Shown: positions 10,546-22,593 of the stretch, in pieces
Layout of the letters: the number at the start of each line of letters is the position of its first letter
How positions within the stretch are numbered: the first letter of the stretch is position 1
Assembly: GCF_030272615.1 (NCBI RefSeq)
Contig: NC_081413.1
Span: 22,322,501 to 22,386,500 of the forward strand
Origin: Cryptomeria japonica
Taxonomy: Eukaryota > Streptophyta > Pinopsida > Cupressales > Cupressaceae
DNA: 64,000 bases
Direction of reading: 5' to 3'
The notes under the pieces: model-generated
Told to the model about the DNA's origin: nothing
Seen by the model: the letters and a program-made list of their open reading frames with translations, nothing else
Database searches by the model: none
Position numbers and translations under genes: made by a program

Positions 10546-12130
10546 CATTAATGGCTATTATGTTGCTCATCATTATGTGACATTGGTAGCTCATTTACGG
10601 GGGGCTCATTGTCATTCATGAGGGTACAATTTCAAGTGCAATCATATTTTTGAAGCAACATAATAGCCTAATTTTTCTATGTTATCTCTTGTTCCTATGG
10701 GGATGGGAATGATTTCATACATCTCTTCTTTCTATGGTTAAAATTTCCCTTTGGGGTAATAGTGTGGAAATATTGATCATCTTTTCTTTAGAATCCTCTT
10801 TTCCTAGATATGGGAGAAGATGTGTATTCTCTTTCTTATCCTACCCACTTCTTGTGAGGAGCATTTTTCATACACTAATGTCTTACTTGCATGAACTCAT
10901 GTGAGTATGTAGTACATTTTGCTTATGTCTAAATCTCTCCCTAGAAGACTGTGTAAGTCCTTCTCATTGTCCTTATCCTTGGGAGGCAATGATCTTTCCT
11001 TATTTTTATCTAAGGATCCACTTTTTCCTATTTCGTGGATGGTGTGAACTTTATTACTTGATGTTATTCCTTGTAGGCTTTTGTTGTTGTTTGTTCAAGG
11101 ATTCTCTCTTACAAGAGGTGTAAGTCCTTGACTACAACCTCTTTTGCACTTGGTAAAATACATCCATAATGAATTCACTCTCCCAATTGGGTTAAAAAAA
11201 GCATCATCCTTCATTAAGAATCACTTTCACCTTGCAAAAGAAGGAAGTATTGCATTCTTATTCTCTTCTTTGTCTTATTCTAGAAATTGTTATATTTGTC
11301 TAAGACAATTCCTCTTGGGGATAGGTGTCTTTTGTACAAAGATCTCTTCTCCTCTAAGGATCTCCTTTACACATACTACAAGATATCCCTTTTCAACTAT
11401 CTTATCCTTTCTTAAAGAGTAAAAAACTCTCTTGCTTGGATCTATGACATTGTTGCATTTTGGGGGTATCTTCTTTTGTGATGAAGGTAGGTATCCTTGT
11501 TCTACTTTGCTTATGACATAAACATTACACTTTTTGAGCAATGGGTCATTCTCAGAACCAGAGCACAGACTCTTAGAGCGAGATGTCTCCATTTTTTTCT
11601 TTTATGCAAGGTGATTATTCTCGGAACCAGAGCACAGACTCTTAGAGCGAGATGTCACGCTTTTGTACTATACATATATAGGTTGTAGCATACTCGGGCA
11701 TAGACTCTTATGAGGTGCTTCTAACCTCCCTTACACACACATGCACGAGGTTGAGTGGAACTAGCGGCATAAGGCTAGACTTTCTCACTCTGCTCCCTTA
11801 CATGGATCACCTAGACAGACTCTAGGGGCTAGTTTTCCATGTCCTTTGTCCCATGGATCACCTAGACAAGATCTAGGGGCGAGAAGTCCATGTTTTCTCT
11901 CTCACTATTCTTCTCATGGATCACCAATGTGTGTATTCATGCTTTTACTTTTCTTTTCTTCTCTTTGCATTTTGTTTCCATTTGTATCCTTCATCTTGTG
12001 TTAGAGAACTCTCAAATCCTCACACTCTTTGTTGTGTTGGAATTGAGATTTAGTCCTCTTTCTTACCAAATGATTCTCCATTGGTTTTTGATCTCATATC
12101 AAATCTTCTTGTGAGCATTTGTCATCAATA
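10546..12130 (+). other. Element B non-coding filler with short duplications
   Basis: No coding potential recognised. This stretch replaces the pol and antisense-gene region present in element D. Two near-identical blocks containing ACCAGAGCACAGACTCTTAG occur at about 11550-11592 and 11620-11660, with a degenerate third near 11695. A second pair around CATGGATCACCTAGACA occurs near 11802 and 11853. Origin unknown. Confidence 0.6.
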
Positions 12131-12435
12131 TTCTTTAACAATTCGTAGTGGTAAACATGATACCCTGTTTCAACTCACTAAAATTAGCAAGCCGAAACAG
12201 GGGGGGGCATATAGCTACCCTCGAATTTTCATCACCTTCCTTAGTAAGCATTAGGTGATTTTGTGATCTAACGTGTGTTTTGTAGGGTGCGGTTCCTAAC
12301 TGTGTACCGCAGATACCGCTGGGGGGTTCATTCGACAACTTATGGATATATCCTTTTTCAAATAATGTTTACTTTTATGTACTTTAGCTTGCATATGCAC
12401 ATAGTGTTCATATGACCGCTAAAGTGGGGGCTAAA
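12131..12435 (+). promoter_or_regulatory. Element B conserved 3' region with hairpin, G-tract and polypurine tract
   Basis: About 300 bases nearly identical to 33500-33801 of element D although the flanking internal sequences differ. CCCTGTTTC near 12162 can pair with GAAACAGGG near 12194, which runs into a tract of eight G. The terminal polypurine tract AAAGTGGGGGCTAAA abuts the LTR at 12436. The conservation suggests a role in reverse transcription or RNA processing of both elements. Confidence 0.65.
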
Positions 12436-14097
12436 TGTAGCATCATAAATTGTATGCACTTGCTAGGGTGGTACAATTTCACACCTAGTTTAGCACCCGC
12501 CTTGGCGCATTTTGCATTTTGCATTGCATTTCCCCTTTAGCACTTAATTAATTAAATTAATTAGGTCTAAGGTTCTATTTTATCATCTCCCATATCATAA
12601 AGTTGGGCCCTTTTCATTAAAGTGTGCCCCTTTCATTTTATTCTTCCAATACATCATTTAATCAAAAACCCTAATTAGGTCCTATTTTGAACTTGGGGGC
12701 TTGATTTCGGGGGTCAAAACATCTTGAAATCAGCTATAACTTCGGGATTCTCTCTAAAATCATCATATCCAACGGCCTTGAAAATTTGGTGAAAAGTTGT
12801 CGGGACCATGGCACCCGGAGTGCACATGGTCCCGGACATTTTTCCCAAAATTTTAGGAGCATGATCCAATCATAAAATAAAGCTTAACCCCAAGATATTG
12901 GTGGGAGATTCAATCTCTAGGTTGGCCAAAAGTTGAAATTAAGACCTAGGGTCTCATATATAAAAGCTCTCTTTCTTCATTTGAAAGGATCAGATTTTTG
13001 GTTTCGAAGGACCTCATATGCAGCGAAAGAGCAGATCTTTTGAAGACTTCAACAACATTCAACATCCCTCTATCAAGCATTTATCAATTCCATTCATCTA
13101 TTTAGGGCTTGGAAGACATTGAAGAACAATAGGAGATTACCGACTGAAGATTGGCTTGTACTCCTCCCTTGGGGGTTGGGTATGATTTCATGTTGTTTTC
13201 ATGTCTTTAAATAAGCTTCAATATATCATTTATCCATGCTTTAGATCACTTTGCATCTTGATTTAGAGAATTTACATTATCATTTACAAGCAATTAGGGT
13301 TTACTTTCTAGGTTGCTCTAGTTTGCTTACTTGCATTTTAGATCTTGCACACACACAAGGTCTGCACACACATTACTTTTACAATACAACTTGGCTATTC
13401 GTGGAGGTGGAAATCACCAAAGTGGGGGTTTGACTAAGGCAAAACCCTATATAGCCGCCCACCACACCTTTTCAGATATAAGTGCAGGTTTCAGATTCGG
13501 ACGATGCCGCAAGTTGCAGATCCGACAGAAGCAGACTGAGACAGAACTTCACACCATGTTTCAGAGAAAAAGACCAAGACAGGGGCGTGGGCGCCCTGGT
13601 CCTGCCAGGATAGGGGTGTTGGGCGCCCTGGTCCCTGGGACAGGGGCGCTGGGCGCCCTGGTCCTCCTGACAGACAGCAGTTTTCAGCACTTTTGACAGC
13701 TTTTCAGGTTGCAGAACAGCAGTTTCAGGTGCAGAATCAGGACAGTGGCACCTGCGCCCCCGTCCCGAACATTTTCACTCAGATTTTAGCTCTGGGTACA
13801 CATCTGCATTCTCCTCTTATCCTTGTGTTTACAGCTTTCCATTATTTAAGTTCAATTCTACAAATCTTGTTATTAGTTCGTACTTGCACTTTGGGGTTTG
13901 GGATTCAACTTGCATCATTCTACCTATCATTTGCAACAAAGGAATAGAAATCCTAATAGGTAGCCCATGGCTCTCTCTCTTCCACAAAAAGAAGTAGCCA
14001 ATTGTGTGATACCTCTAGGCTCTTTCGTATTCCACAAATGTGTGATTGAAAGTGAGATTAGGGCATGTTTTCTTAGTGTCACTTTTTCCCCCACACA
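12436..14097 (+). repeat. Element B 3' LTR
   Basis: 1,662 bases, starting TGTAGCATCA and ending CCCCACACA, followed by the TGAGT duplication. It carries the same TATA box and GC-rich repeat clusters as the 5' LTR, with a few indels. Confidence 0.93.
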
Positions 14098-14102
14098 TGA
14101 GT

Positions 14103-14756
14103 ATTGTGACTATTAGAGACATAGAAGGTCACCGAGAAGGATTTAAGACAACAGCCAAGCAACAAAGTAAACAGAAGGGTTTACTAATTAATCTATGGAT
14201 TACCGAGGTATGCTATAAGCAAGGTAATCTCATTTTGAGCACATAGAATCTGCTATAACATTTGAGATGTGAAGTTGCAGATATTTTGTAATATTGTGTT
14301 GTAATATTTTGAGTTGTAAGAGAAACCTTTAATAGGGTAAAAGACTCTAACAAAGTCTATAAATTGTAAAGCCTTTAACCAAGTGCAGCATTTAGAATAA
14401 GTATTGTAAAATCCTCTAGCAAGGTAGATCTAACGATCTTGATACTCCTAACAGGGCAAGCTATCAGAAATAGCTAAACATGTAGCTCTAACCGAGCAAC
14501 CTTTATTATTGCAGTAGTGAAGTTGTGGGTGCCATCCCCACCGCATTTTTTCTCTCTAACCAAGAGTTTCTGTGTAACCAAAATATATGTGTTATGGAGT
14601 GAATCATGTATGATTGTTATTTACTTTTTTTAGCATTATATTATGTTACAACAGTCTTTGGTTTATGCTTAACAGTAAAGTTATTGTTGAAGAAAAGATT
14701 TGAAGTACTGATTCACCCCTCCCCTCTCAGTACATTAGCTTTCCATATTGGGCCTA
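14103..14756 (+). repeat. Element A 3' LTR, right part
   Basis: This continues the LTR interrupted at 5353. It has the R/U5 features seen in the LTRs of E and F: repeated CCTCTAGCAAGG / CCTAACAGGG motifs and a C-rich ATTCACCCCTCCCCTCTCAG block close to its end. The exact end is uncertain; the next sequence, from about 14763, is a 35-base tandem repeat belonging to element C. Confidence 0.75.
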
Positions 14757-14762
14757 ATAGTT

Positions 14763-14935
14763 TTTCAAGTTGATATGGTTGTGGAACTTGAGTTGTTTTA
14801 CAAGTTGATATGATTGTGAAACTTGAGTTGTTTTACAAGTTGATATGAATGTGAAACTTGAGTTGTTTTACAAGTTTGACGTGGCTGTGGAACTTGAGTT
14901 GTTTTACAAGTTGATATGATTGTGGATATGGATTT
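14763..14935 (+). repeat. 35-base tandem repeat at the A/C junction
   Basis: Four to five copies of a unit of 35-36 bases beginning CAAGTTGATATG and ending TTGAGTTGTTTTA. It belongs to element C and lies directly beside the end of element A. Confidence 0.8.
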
Positions 14936-15059
14936 GATATGATGTGGAACTTGATTATATTTTCAATGTTTCAAGTTGATATTAATTTGATTTTGATATG
15001 AATTGATATGATGAGGAAACTAATATTGGACATGTTTTGCTTATGACAGGAGTGACTTG

Positions 15060-17110
15060 GGATTGTTCAATCATGAGAATGATTTGTGAGACTATGGTTG
15101 TTGATACCATGATTGACACAAGCAGACAGGGATATCATTGAGAGGTGTGGCCTATCCTCTTTGTTGGAGATGCCCTGATATATTATTAACCAAGGTTTAT
15201 TGATAGCTTTGGTCGAGAGGTGGCATAGTGAGACCAACACCTTCCATTTGGCAACAGGTGAGATCAAAGTTACACCTGAGGATTGCTACTGGATTCTGTG
15301 GATTCCCATGGTAGGTGCACTTTTACCCTATGAGAAGACCGAGGAGGGTGGGACAGAGGCTCTTCGTCGGATATTACAGGATGATACGGTTTGCAGATAT
15401 GAGATCCCCTGGTAGGAGTTCATTGATTTGGATTATGCTCCTCTACCATCAGTGCTGGCAGGATTCATAGGTGGGTTTTGATGTCTCGATCGTAGGTCGA
15501 AGGGACTGGCAGTAGGATGGCGGTTGGTCTTGTAGGACATGGTGACACAGGGTCGCCGATTCGCATGGGGGTCTAATATGTTGGCCTACTTATACAAGGA
15601 TCTCCATGAGGTGGTTTACTTGGGATACAACAGTCTATCAGGTGGGGTTACACTATTATAGATATGGGCATGGGAGCATATTCCCGCAACCAGGCCACTT
15701 GCAGATAGAGATAGGCTTGTTGGGTGTACTTATGCCTATGGATACCAAGGGAGAGTTGTCTAGTGTAAGGGGAAAAAGTAGAGCATTGGAGGTGAGTGCT
15801 AGATGATATTGATATAGTCATCTGGAGACTGTATATGGATTGCGAGGTATGGGTAGAGGATGGGATGGAGATTTCCTATGTCTACATGTCCTGATTTTTG
15901 ATAGGGTGGACACCCTTTGTGATTGAGAGATTCTTGCATAGCCGAGTGTTGCGGCAATATGGACAACAATAGGTTTTCCACAGGGAGCATGTTTGTATGC
16001 TTGACAGAGGCAGGATGTACCAGAGTGGGGACCTACTATCGATAGCACGGCGATGGTTGAGGAGTTCTTTCATCTATCTGGCTAGATATGGGACTATGCC
16101 TATGGGATAGTGAATGCAAGGATGACTGATGAGTTCACCACATTGTTTGTGGTGCATGCTATGGCTAGGATATCAGATCTAGTGGAGATGATTCCTGTTT
16201 TTGATGATGATGAGGATGAGTAGCCTAGGGAGATAGGGAGAGGATGGAGAGGAGCTGGATGAGGGAGGTGAGAATGGTGGAGGTGATGATGGTGGAGATG
16301 GTGGAGGAGGTGGCCAAGGTTGGGGAGGGGATAGAGGGAGAGGAGATCCGGGGAGGAGAGAAGATAGAGGTGAAGATCGAGGGAGGAGAGGAGATAGGGG
16401 TGGGGATGGTGGTGACAAAGGGATTCAGGTGGAGAGAGCAATGTGGCAATCTGTAGTGGATAGAGGGAGGGGAGGTTTATCTATTGGAGCTAGGGGTGAG
16501 GAGAGGGTAGGAGAGGTGATAGCAGCGGTGGGAGGGAGATATGAGTTTAGATGGCCGACCCAGAGGAGGAGGTCAGATGTTTTACCCCCACCAACACCGA
16601 GGACAGTGGGAGGGATAGGGGGTACCACTCCGTAGGTACCCATCCAGATGCGGATTCCAACTCACTGAGAGGAAGTGCAGATTAGGTCTCTGCAGTTATC
16701 ATTGCATCATCTACAGACACAGTTACTAGCGCATCAGTGAGAGATTACATGGCTGACCATAGAGCGGGATATAGTTTTGGAGCGACTGGGTCAAGCTGAG
16801 GCTTGAGCAGAGACTTTGGAGAGAGCGGTGGTGGGTGGCTTGATGAGAGACACCCTAAGAGAGATGGCTTTGAGAGCCAAGGAGGCAAAGTACTACTAGA
16901 GGCATTATGAGGATGTGGTGCCTAGGGAGTGTCGAGTTCCGAGTTTAACAACTTCGAGATCCAGTCGATCCGGGTAGACTAGGTCGAGGACAGAGAGCAG
17001 AGGCGTGATAGGGCCTGCTTGTCAGGATCCACCTAGGGATCTCGGTGCTGGGACATCTGTTGCGAGACTGTCACCCTCAGCAGATAGTCATACCTGAGAG
17101 ACGTTGTCTC
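15060..17110 (+). pseudogene. Element C antisense gene: plant mobile domain (MAIN-like), decayed
   Basis: This lies antisense to element C pol, in the position of the PMD gene of element D. Recognisable PMD stretches are ALVERWHSETNTFHL (15205), DCYWILWIPMVGALLPYE (about 15280), RRSKGLAVGWRLVL (about 15500), FAWGSNMLAYLYKDL (about 15555) and IWAWEHIPATRPL (about 15665), typical of the aminotransferase-like plant mobile domain. A glycine/aspartate/arginine-rich segment (16200-16420), a coiled-coil-like stretch (16680-16910) and an R/S-rich tail (16940-17000) follow, the same order as in D. Many stops interrupt it, including TAG where LLQIWAWE is expected. PMD proteins of host plants act in gene silencing and meristem maintenance; the role of retrotransposon copies is unknown. 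Confidence 0.75.
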
Positions 17111-17309
17111 CTTTGTATTTTGATTATGTTGTTGTATTTATGGGACAAACATGACATATTTTGTACTTGATAATTTTTTGGATATATATACGACACCATT
17201 TTCCTTGATCCTCATGTGATGTGTTATGGATGATGCTTTTGATATTTCTATGCTTTTGATATGCTTATATTTATGTGATTTGATATGTGATGAATATGAT
17301 ATGTTAATG

Positions 17310-17745
17310 CATGATGTTGTGAGATGTATCTTGAAAATGAGATGTATGATATGATATGCTGTGAGATGTATCTTGAAAATGAGATGTATGATATGATATC
17401 CTGTGAGATGTATCTTGAAAATGAGATGTATGATAACGATATGCTATGAGATGTATCTTGAAAATGAGATGTATGATATGATATGCTATGAGATGTATCT
17501 TGAAAATGAGATGTATGATAATGATATGCTGTGAGATGTATCTTGAAAATGAGATGTATGATATGATATGTTGTGAGATGTATCTTGAAAATGAGATGTA
17601 TGATAATGATATGCTGTGAGATGTATCTTGAAAATGAGATGTATGATATGATATGTTGTGAGATGTATCTTAAAAATGAGATGTATGATAATGATATGCT
17701 GTGAGATGTATCTTGAAAATGAGATGTATGATATGATATGAAACT
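17310..17745 (+). repeat. 42-base minisatellite, about ten copies
   Basis: The unit contains ATCTTGAAAATGAGATGTAT followed by ATATGATATGC or ATAATGATATGC, with period 42-43. Because most units are multiples of three, the minus strand stays open across the array and gives a periodic 14-residue pseudo-peptide; I treat that ORF as an artefact. The array lies between the antisense gene and the end of element C pol. Confidence 0.9.
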
Positions 17746-18739
17746 AATTGTAAAATTATATGCAACTAATTGTAAAATGATATGCAATTAATTTTGAGCA
17801 TCCTCATTCTGCATTTGTCATCCCTGTATAGTCACATGTTTTTCTTTATTTGTAGTTATCATCATTGAGCATTGAGTTGTTGGGATTTGTTGAAAATTTA
17901 TACAAGCATAATAGTATAATTGAACCATAATGACCTAAGAAAAAATTATATGATTTTTGATTTTGCAAGATAACACAAGCATAAAGTTATAATTGAACTA
18001 GGACGACCTGAGTGCGACTTGCATATAAATAGACAAGATTAAACCATTCGTATGCGCAAAGTGGAATCATATCTTCAGTGATATGCTTTGAATCACATCT
18101 TGAGACAAGTGTTTACACAGTACAAGTGATCGCCTCACAGACAAAAAACTAAAAATATTGGAGTCTCCATGACTTTCTCTAGCTTGATGCATCATTGAGA
18201 AAATATAGAGGATCTAATAGTTCAAAAAGAATCAAGGGCAAAAAATGTCAAAACTTCATGGAAGATGCCAACATTTGATACTTTAGAAGATTATCCATCA
18301 TGCGTTGTGAATCTTTTTAAGTGATCAATATTTTCTCCCGTGATTTGTTGATTTGTTTGCTGGATAAGATGCTCTGAGTTTGCTAAAAGTTTTGATTGAA
18401 GATGAAATTTTGATCAATGCTGCCCCTAGCTGAGTTTTCCTCTTAATGTGGATACATACAGCGATTACCAAGCCATGGTAGGATACAATGAAAGGATATG
18501 TGGATAAAGTAGGATAGTGACTACACTAAGTATGTCCTGGATAATGTGATAAAATGTCGAGCGATGGCTGATAGTGCTTGACTATGGTTATAAAGGTTTT
18601 TGAGTAAAGATAGATAGAGGAGATATCCTCTCACAATAGTACCTATTGCCAGGTTTTTCACCAATTGTTTTTATTGTACCTTTTTATTTTCTTTTTCTTG
18701 ATTTTTGATATTTTTTTATATTTTTGACTTTTCCATGCA
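17746..18739 (+). other. Element C non-coding region between minisatellite and integrase end
   Basis: AT-rich and non-coding. A short duplicated phrase around TATAATTGAAC occurs near 17918 and 17990. Nothing else recognised. Confidence 0.4.
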
Positions 18740-20010
18740 TGAGACTGCTCAAGTATAGTATTTCTTTAGATGGATGTTGTTAGTTGGTTAGTTGAGCACA
18801 TCTCCTTCTGAAGTTGTTAACTGATAGCACCTGATCCATAGGCAGAAATGATAACATAGCGACCTAACCAATTAGGTTCAAATTTCCCTTTATTTTCTCG
18901 ATCCTATTGATTTCTAGGATTTTCCTTGAGTACTAGATCACCAATTTTAAAAATTTTGAGAATGACCTTGTGGTTGTAGCTTCTGCACATGCGTTGCTGA
19001 TATGCTTTGAGGTGAGTATAGGCATGTTGGCATTTTTCATCTAGAAGTTCTAGCTCTTGCAGTCGGTTTACTCGATACTCTTCATCTAGAATGAGGCCTT
19101 TTAAAGATACTCGAAGAGATGGAATTTCTACCTCTAGGGGTAAAATTACCTCTGATCCATACACTAATGAATATGGCATAGCTCCCGTACGTGTGTGGAT
19201 GCTAGTTCTGTAAGCCCAAAGTGTTGGATTGAGTTGCACGTGCCAATCTTTGCTAGCATCATTCACTATTTTTTTTAGGATTTTCAATATTGTTTTGTTG
19301 GATGCTTCGGCCTAAACATTCCCCTGTGGGTAGTAAGGTGTAGAGAAACGATGTTGGATTTTTAATTTTTCACATAGTTCTCACACATCTTGGTTTTTGA
19401 AAGGTCGTCCATTATCTGTGATGATGGAACTTGGAATGCCATATCTGCAGATTAGATAATTAAGAATAAAAGAGGCAATGTTTTTCCTACTCATTGTGGT
19501 CATGGGAACCACTTCAATCCATTTGGTAAAATATTCTATTGCGGTAATAATGAACTTGTGTACATTTGAAGATGAAGGATGTATTTTGTCAACTAATTCC
19601 AATCCCCACTGGCAAAAGGGTCAAGATGTTGTGAATGGCTGCAGTTCCTCTATTGGTTTATGTATAAGATTTCCATGGATTTGGTATTTAGGACACTTCT
19701 TTGCAAAATGATAAGAGTCTTTTTCCATTGTTGGCCAGTAATATCCCATTCTTAGAAGTTTTTTAGCAAGAGTAGGGCCACTTGAATGTGTGCCACATAT
19801 ACCTTCATGAAGCTCTTGTAAAGAGGATTCAGATTCATTACGATCAAGGCAATGAAGAAGAGTACCATCTAGACCTCGACGATATAGAGTATCACGAGTG
19901 AGAGTATAACGGGTGGCTTGCCGGATAAATTTGCGTTTTTGGTTTCAAGATTGGTCAATGGGTAGGATATTGTTTTTAAGATAGTCATATATCGGTCCAT
20001 ATAACAAAGA
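18740..20010 (-). pseudogene. Element C integrase (H2C2, DDE core, C-terminal part), decayed
   Basis: From right to left on the minus strand: LLRMGYYWPTMEKDSYHFAK and an H2C2 remnant in which one Cys reads Tyr (KKCPKYQ), then the core with GLELVDKI (first Asp replaced by Glu), EYFTKWIEVVPM, SIITDNGRPFKNQDV (second Asp) and a broken YYPQGN region carrying the Glu (AEASNK). Next come LWAYRTSIHTRTGAMPYSLV and VILPLEVEIPSLRVSLKG, then GKFEPNWLGRYVI at about 18850. The same segments occur in element D integrase at roughly half identity. Several TAG stops and at least one frameshift make it non-functional. Confidence 0.85.
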
Positions 20011-20079
20011 GTCAGAACCGGTCAAGGCATAGATAACATGGGATTCAGAATGGTCATAGGTTGGGGAGAACAGTTGCTC

Positions 20080-22593
20080 TACCAAAAACTTGTAACGACT
20101 CTATTGCTCTGGAATTTGTAGTAGTGAAGCAATAGTAGCCATTGCATCATCTGCTCTATTGTCCAACCTTGATATTTGCTTGAAGGTGATGTGTAAAAAA
20201 TATTGTTTGAAATTATCCACCATTCATTTGTATGGTAGAAGCTTGTCATCCTTCGTCTGATAGTCATTGTTGATCTGATTGATGACTAGTTATGAATCTC
20301 CGTACTTTTAATTCTATGATTCTCCATTACACAGCCATTTTGATGCCTATAACCAGTGCCTCATATTCAACAATGTTATTTGTGCATGGAAATATTAGTC
20401 TATATGATCTTGGTATGGTGTCTCCATTAGGAGTGATGAACATAATGCTAACACCTGATCCATATTGAGTATATGATCGATCAAAGTATAGGGTCCAATG
20501 TTTGGTGGAAATAGAAAGAACATCCCTATCTAGAAATTCAATCTCTATTGGTTGTTTTCCAGGTTGCGGTGCTTCAGCTATTTGATCTGTAATTACTTAT
20601 CCTTTGATAGATCATCGCTTTGTGTAGTGGATATCAAATTCATTGAGAATCATGACCCATTTAGCCAATCTTCCTATAAGATCTGATTTGCTGAAAAAAT
20701 ATTCAAGAGGATCAATTATTGTGACTAGCTTAATTGTGTGAGCTAGCATGTAATGCCGAAACTTTTGAGAAGCAAATACCACTGTTAGACAAGCCTTCTC
20801 AATGAATGTATAGTTGAGTTCATATCAGTTTAATTTCTTGCTGATGTAATAGATAGCTCATTCCTTGCCTTGTTGATCTTCTTGTGCTAATAATGGTCCC
20901 CAGTCATATATATTTTGTTGATATGTAGAGAATGAGTGGCTTCCCTGCTATTGGTGGTACTAGAACTGGTAGGTTCATTAGATATTGCTTGATTTTATAG
21001 AATGATTTTGCACATTTGGCTTCCCATCTGAATGGTACATTTTTATGTAGCAAATAGTTGAATGGTAGACTTTTATCTACTAGTTGGGTAATGAATCACC
21101 TGATTGACTAGAGCCATCCTTGTAGAGATCTGAGTTGGCTAATGTTATTAGGTGGTGGCATCTCGATTATGGATTGTACCTTTGCTGGATCCACTTAAAT
21201 TCCCTTTGCTGAAACTATGTAGCCTAATAATTTGCTTGATGTTACCCCAAAAATACACTTCTTAGGGTTGAGTCTGACTTGGAATTTCTCCAATCTATGA
21301 AAAATCTTTTCTAAGATGATTAGATGTTTTGCTCGGGTAAATGATTTAGCTAGTAAATCATCAACATAGTCCTCCATCAAGGTATGCATCATGTCATGAA
21401 AGGTTGTTGTCATTGCCTATTGATAAGTTGCTCCAGCATTCTTTAAGCCAAATGGCATGACATTCCAATAGTATGTTCCACAAGGACAGGTAAATGTCAT
21501 TCTATCTTGATCCTATGGGGCTATGTTGATTTGATTATAGCCCGAAAAACCATCCATTAGTGATAGCATTGCATGACCTATTGTGAGGTCTATAATTATG
21601 TTGATACTGGGCAAAGGAAAGTCATCCTTTGGACAAGCTTTGTTGATATTTCTAAAATCAGTGCATATCTTGATACTACCATCTGGTTTGGAAACTGGAA
21701 TGATGTTGGAAATCCATTCAACATAGTCGATAGGTCGAATAAATCTGACGTTTAATAGTTTCTTCAGCTCAGCTTTGACCATGAGTGATACATGTGGATT
21801 CATCTTTCTCAATTTTTGCTTGACTGACTCAGCTCATGGAGAAATGGACAAATGATGCATGATTAACTGTGGATCAATCCTGGGCATATCTGCATATGAC
21901 CAAGAAAAGTTGATCTACTTTTCTTTGAAAAATTGGACAAACTTTGATCGCTCTTCCTTTGTCAAATATTCTGCTAGATGTATGTTTTTGGCTGTTGCTG
22001 CTATACCAATGTTGATTGATTGAGTGGGCTCAATGAATATGGGTGATTGTTCCTAATAGTGTTTAGGTAGAGTGTCAAGTTTCCCATCTTTAAGTGCCTT
22101 AAAAAGGTTTTCACCTACGGATGCATTCTTTATTTTTATTTTTTTGTGGTCTATTGCTGCCATTGACTGGTTTTTAGTAGTAGATTCTTTATTTTGTTCA
22201 TTTTTGTGACTGAGAGACTTGGCACTCCCTTGATTGCAAATGTCGTTAATTTGTTCACTGGTAGAGTGTTTTTGGGTTCACGGTACATGAGTAATGCATA
22301 ATGGATTCATCATTTTGGAAAATGGGTATGTCATGATTTTCAGGTTCGTCCTAGTCTATGAGGTTAGGAAAGATAAGTGGTAAAGAGTCATTGGGTGGAT
22401 CAAGGTTAGCTGCTATAAGTCTCAGGATGGAGGTATCATCGTGGTTGGCCGGGATATTAAATAAGTTAATTATTTTGTTGAGGTATTTGATGGTATCATC
22501 TTCTGTTTAGACTTGCTCGTAATGTCACTACTCATTTTCCTTGGCGTCATAGATATTTTGTGGACCAAATTCAAGTAGTCTAGGTTATGTGCC
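20080..22593 (-). pseudogene. Element C RT, degenerate RNase H and second RNase H, decayed
   Basis: Minus strand. The pol N-terminus reads FVQFFKEK then FSWSYADMPRIDPQL near 21930. RT follows from 21812: KMNPHVSLMVKAELKKLL, FIRPIDYVEWISNIIPVSKP, TDFRNINKACPKDDFPLP, MDGFSGYNQINIAP, then PFGLKNAGATY and YVDD (LMEDYVDDLLAKSF, about 21375). A connection and first RNase H (about 21000-20600) lack clear catalytic residues. A second, Tat-type RNase H follows with YFDRSYTQYGSGVSI and NNIVEYEALVIG (about 20500-20300). The retained YVDD shows it was once active; about a dozen stops, mostly TAG, show it is dead. Element D is inserted at 22593, between this part and the upstream protease/G-patch region. 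Confidence 0.85.

Larger units (their letters stand above)
5354..14097 (+). mobile_element. Element B: complete non-autonomous Tat-related LTR retrotransposon, 8.7 kb
   Basis: The LTRs at 5354-7016 and 12436-14097 are near-identical and begin TGTAGC and end CACACA. The target-site duplication TGAGT (5349-5353 and 14098-14102) is exact. Inside are a PBS-like site, one 1069-codon ORF carrying only the protease and G-patch-like parts of a polyprotein, about 1.6 kb of non-coding filler, a conserved 3' region and a polypurine tract. There is no RT, RNase H or integrase. LTRs, ORF middle and 3' region match element D closely, so a D-like autonomous relative probably supplies the enzymes. It sits inside the 3' LTR of element A and is therefore younger. 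Confidence 0.93.
1..14756 (+). mobile_element. Element A: partial non-autonomous LTR retrotransposon (copia/SIRE-like landmarks), interrupted by element B
   Basis: The window opens inside this element, so its 5' LTR is not visible. In order it holds the end of a zinc-knuckle ORF1, a long ORF2, a purine-rich 3' region with several GGGGGAG-type tracts, and a 3' LTR. The LTR is split by element B, with TGAGT duplicated on each side, and resumes at 14103. No reverse transcriptase, RNase H or integrase is readable between the ORFs. Element E has the same plan. The right end is uncertain by about 15 bases because the matching 5' end lies outside the window. Confidence 0.8.

Noticed and set aside
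13251-13947. ORFs inside the B and D LTRs (also near 6249-6866, 23408-24082 and 34616-35243)
   Set aside because: They recur at the same LTR positions but differ in length and frame between copies, cross the GC hairpin repeats, and match no known protein.
16100-16456. Ser/Pro- and His-rich minus-strand ORFs
   Set aside because: They lie opposite the Gly/Asp/Arg-rich segment of the element C antisense PMD gene and reflect its composition.
17310-17745. CRISPR-like regular repeats
   Set aside because: The repeats are contiguous without unique spacers and the DNA is plant nuclear; it is a minisatellite.
17248-17787. 179-codon minus-strand ORF with ISYISFSRYISQ-type repeats
   Set aside because: It is the translation of the 42-base minisatellite; the period is a multiple of three, so the frame stays open without being a gene.
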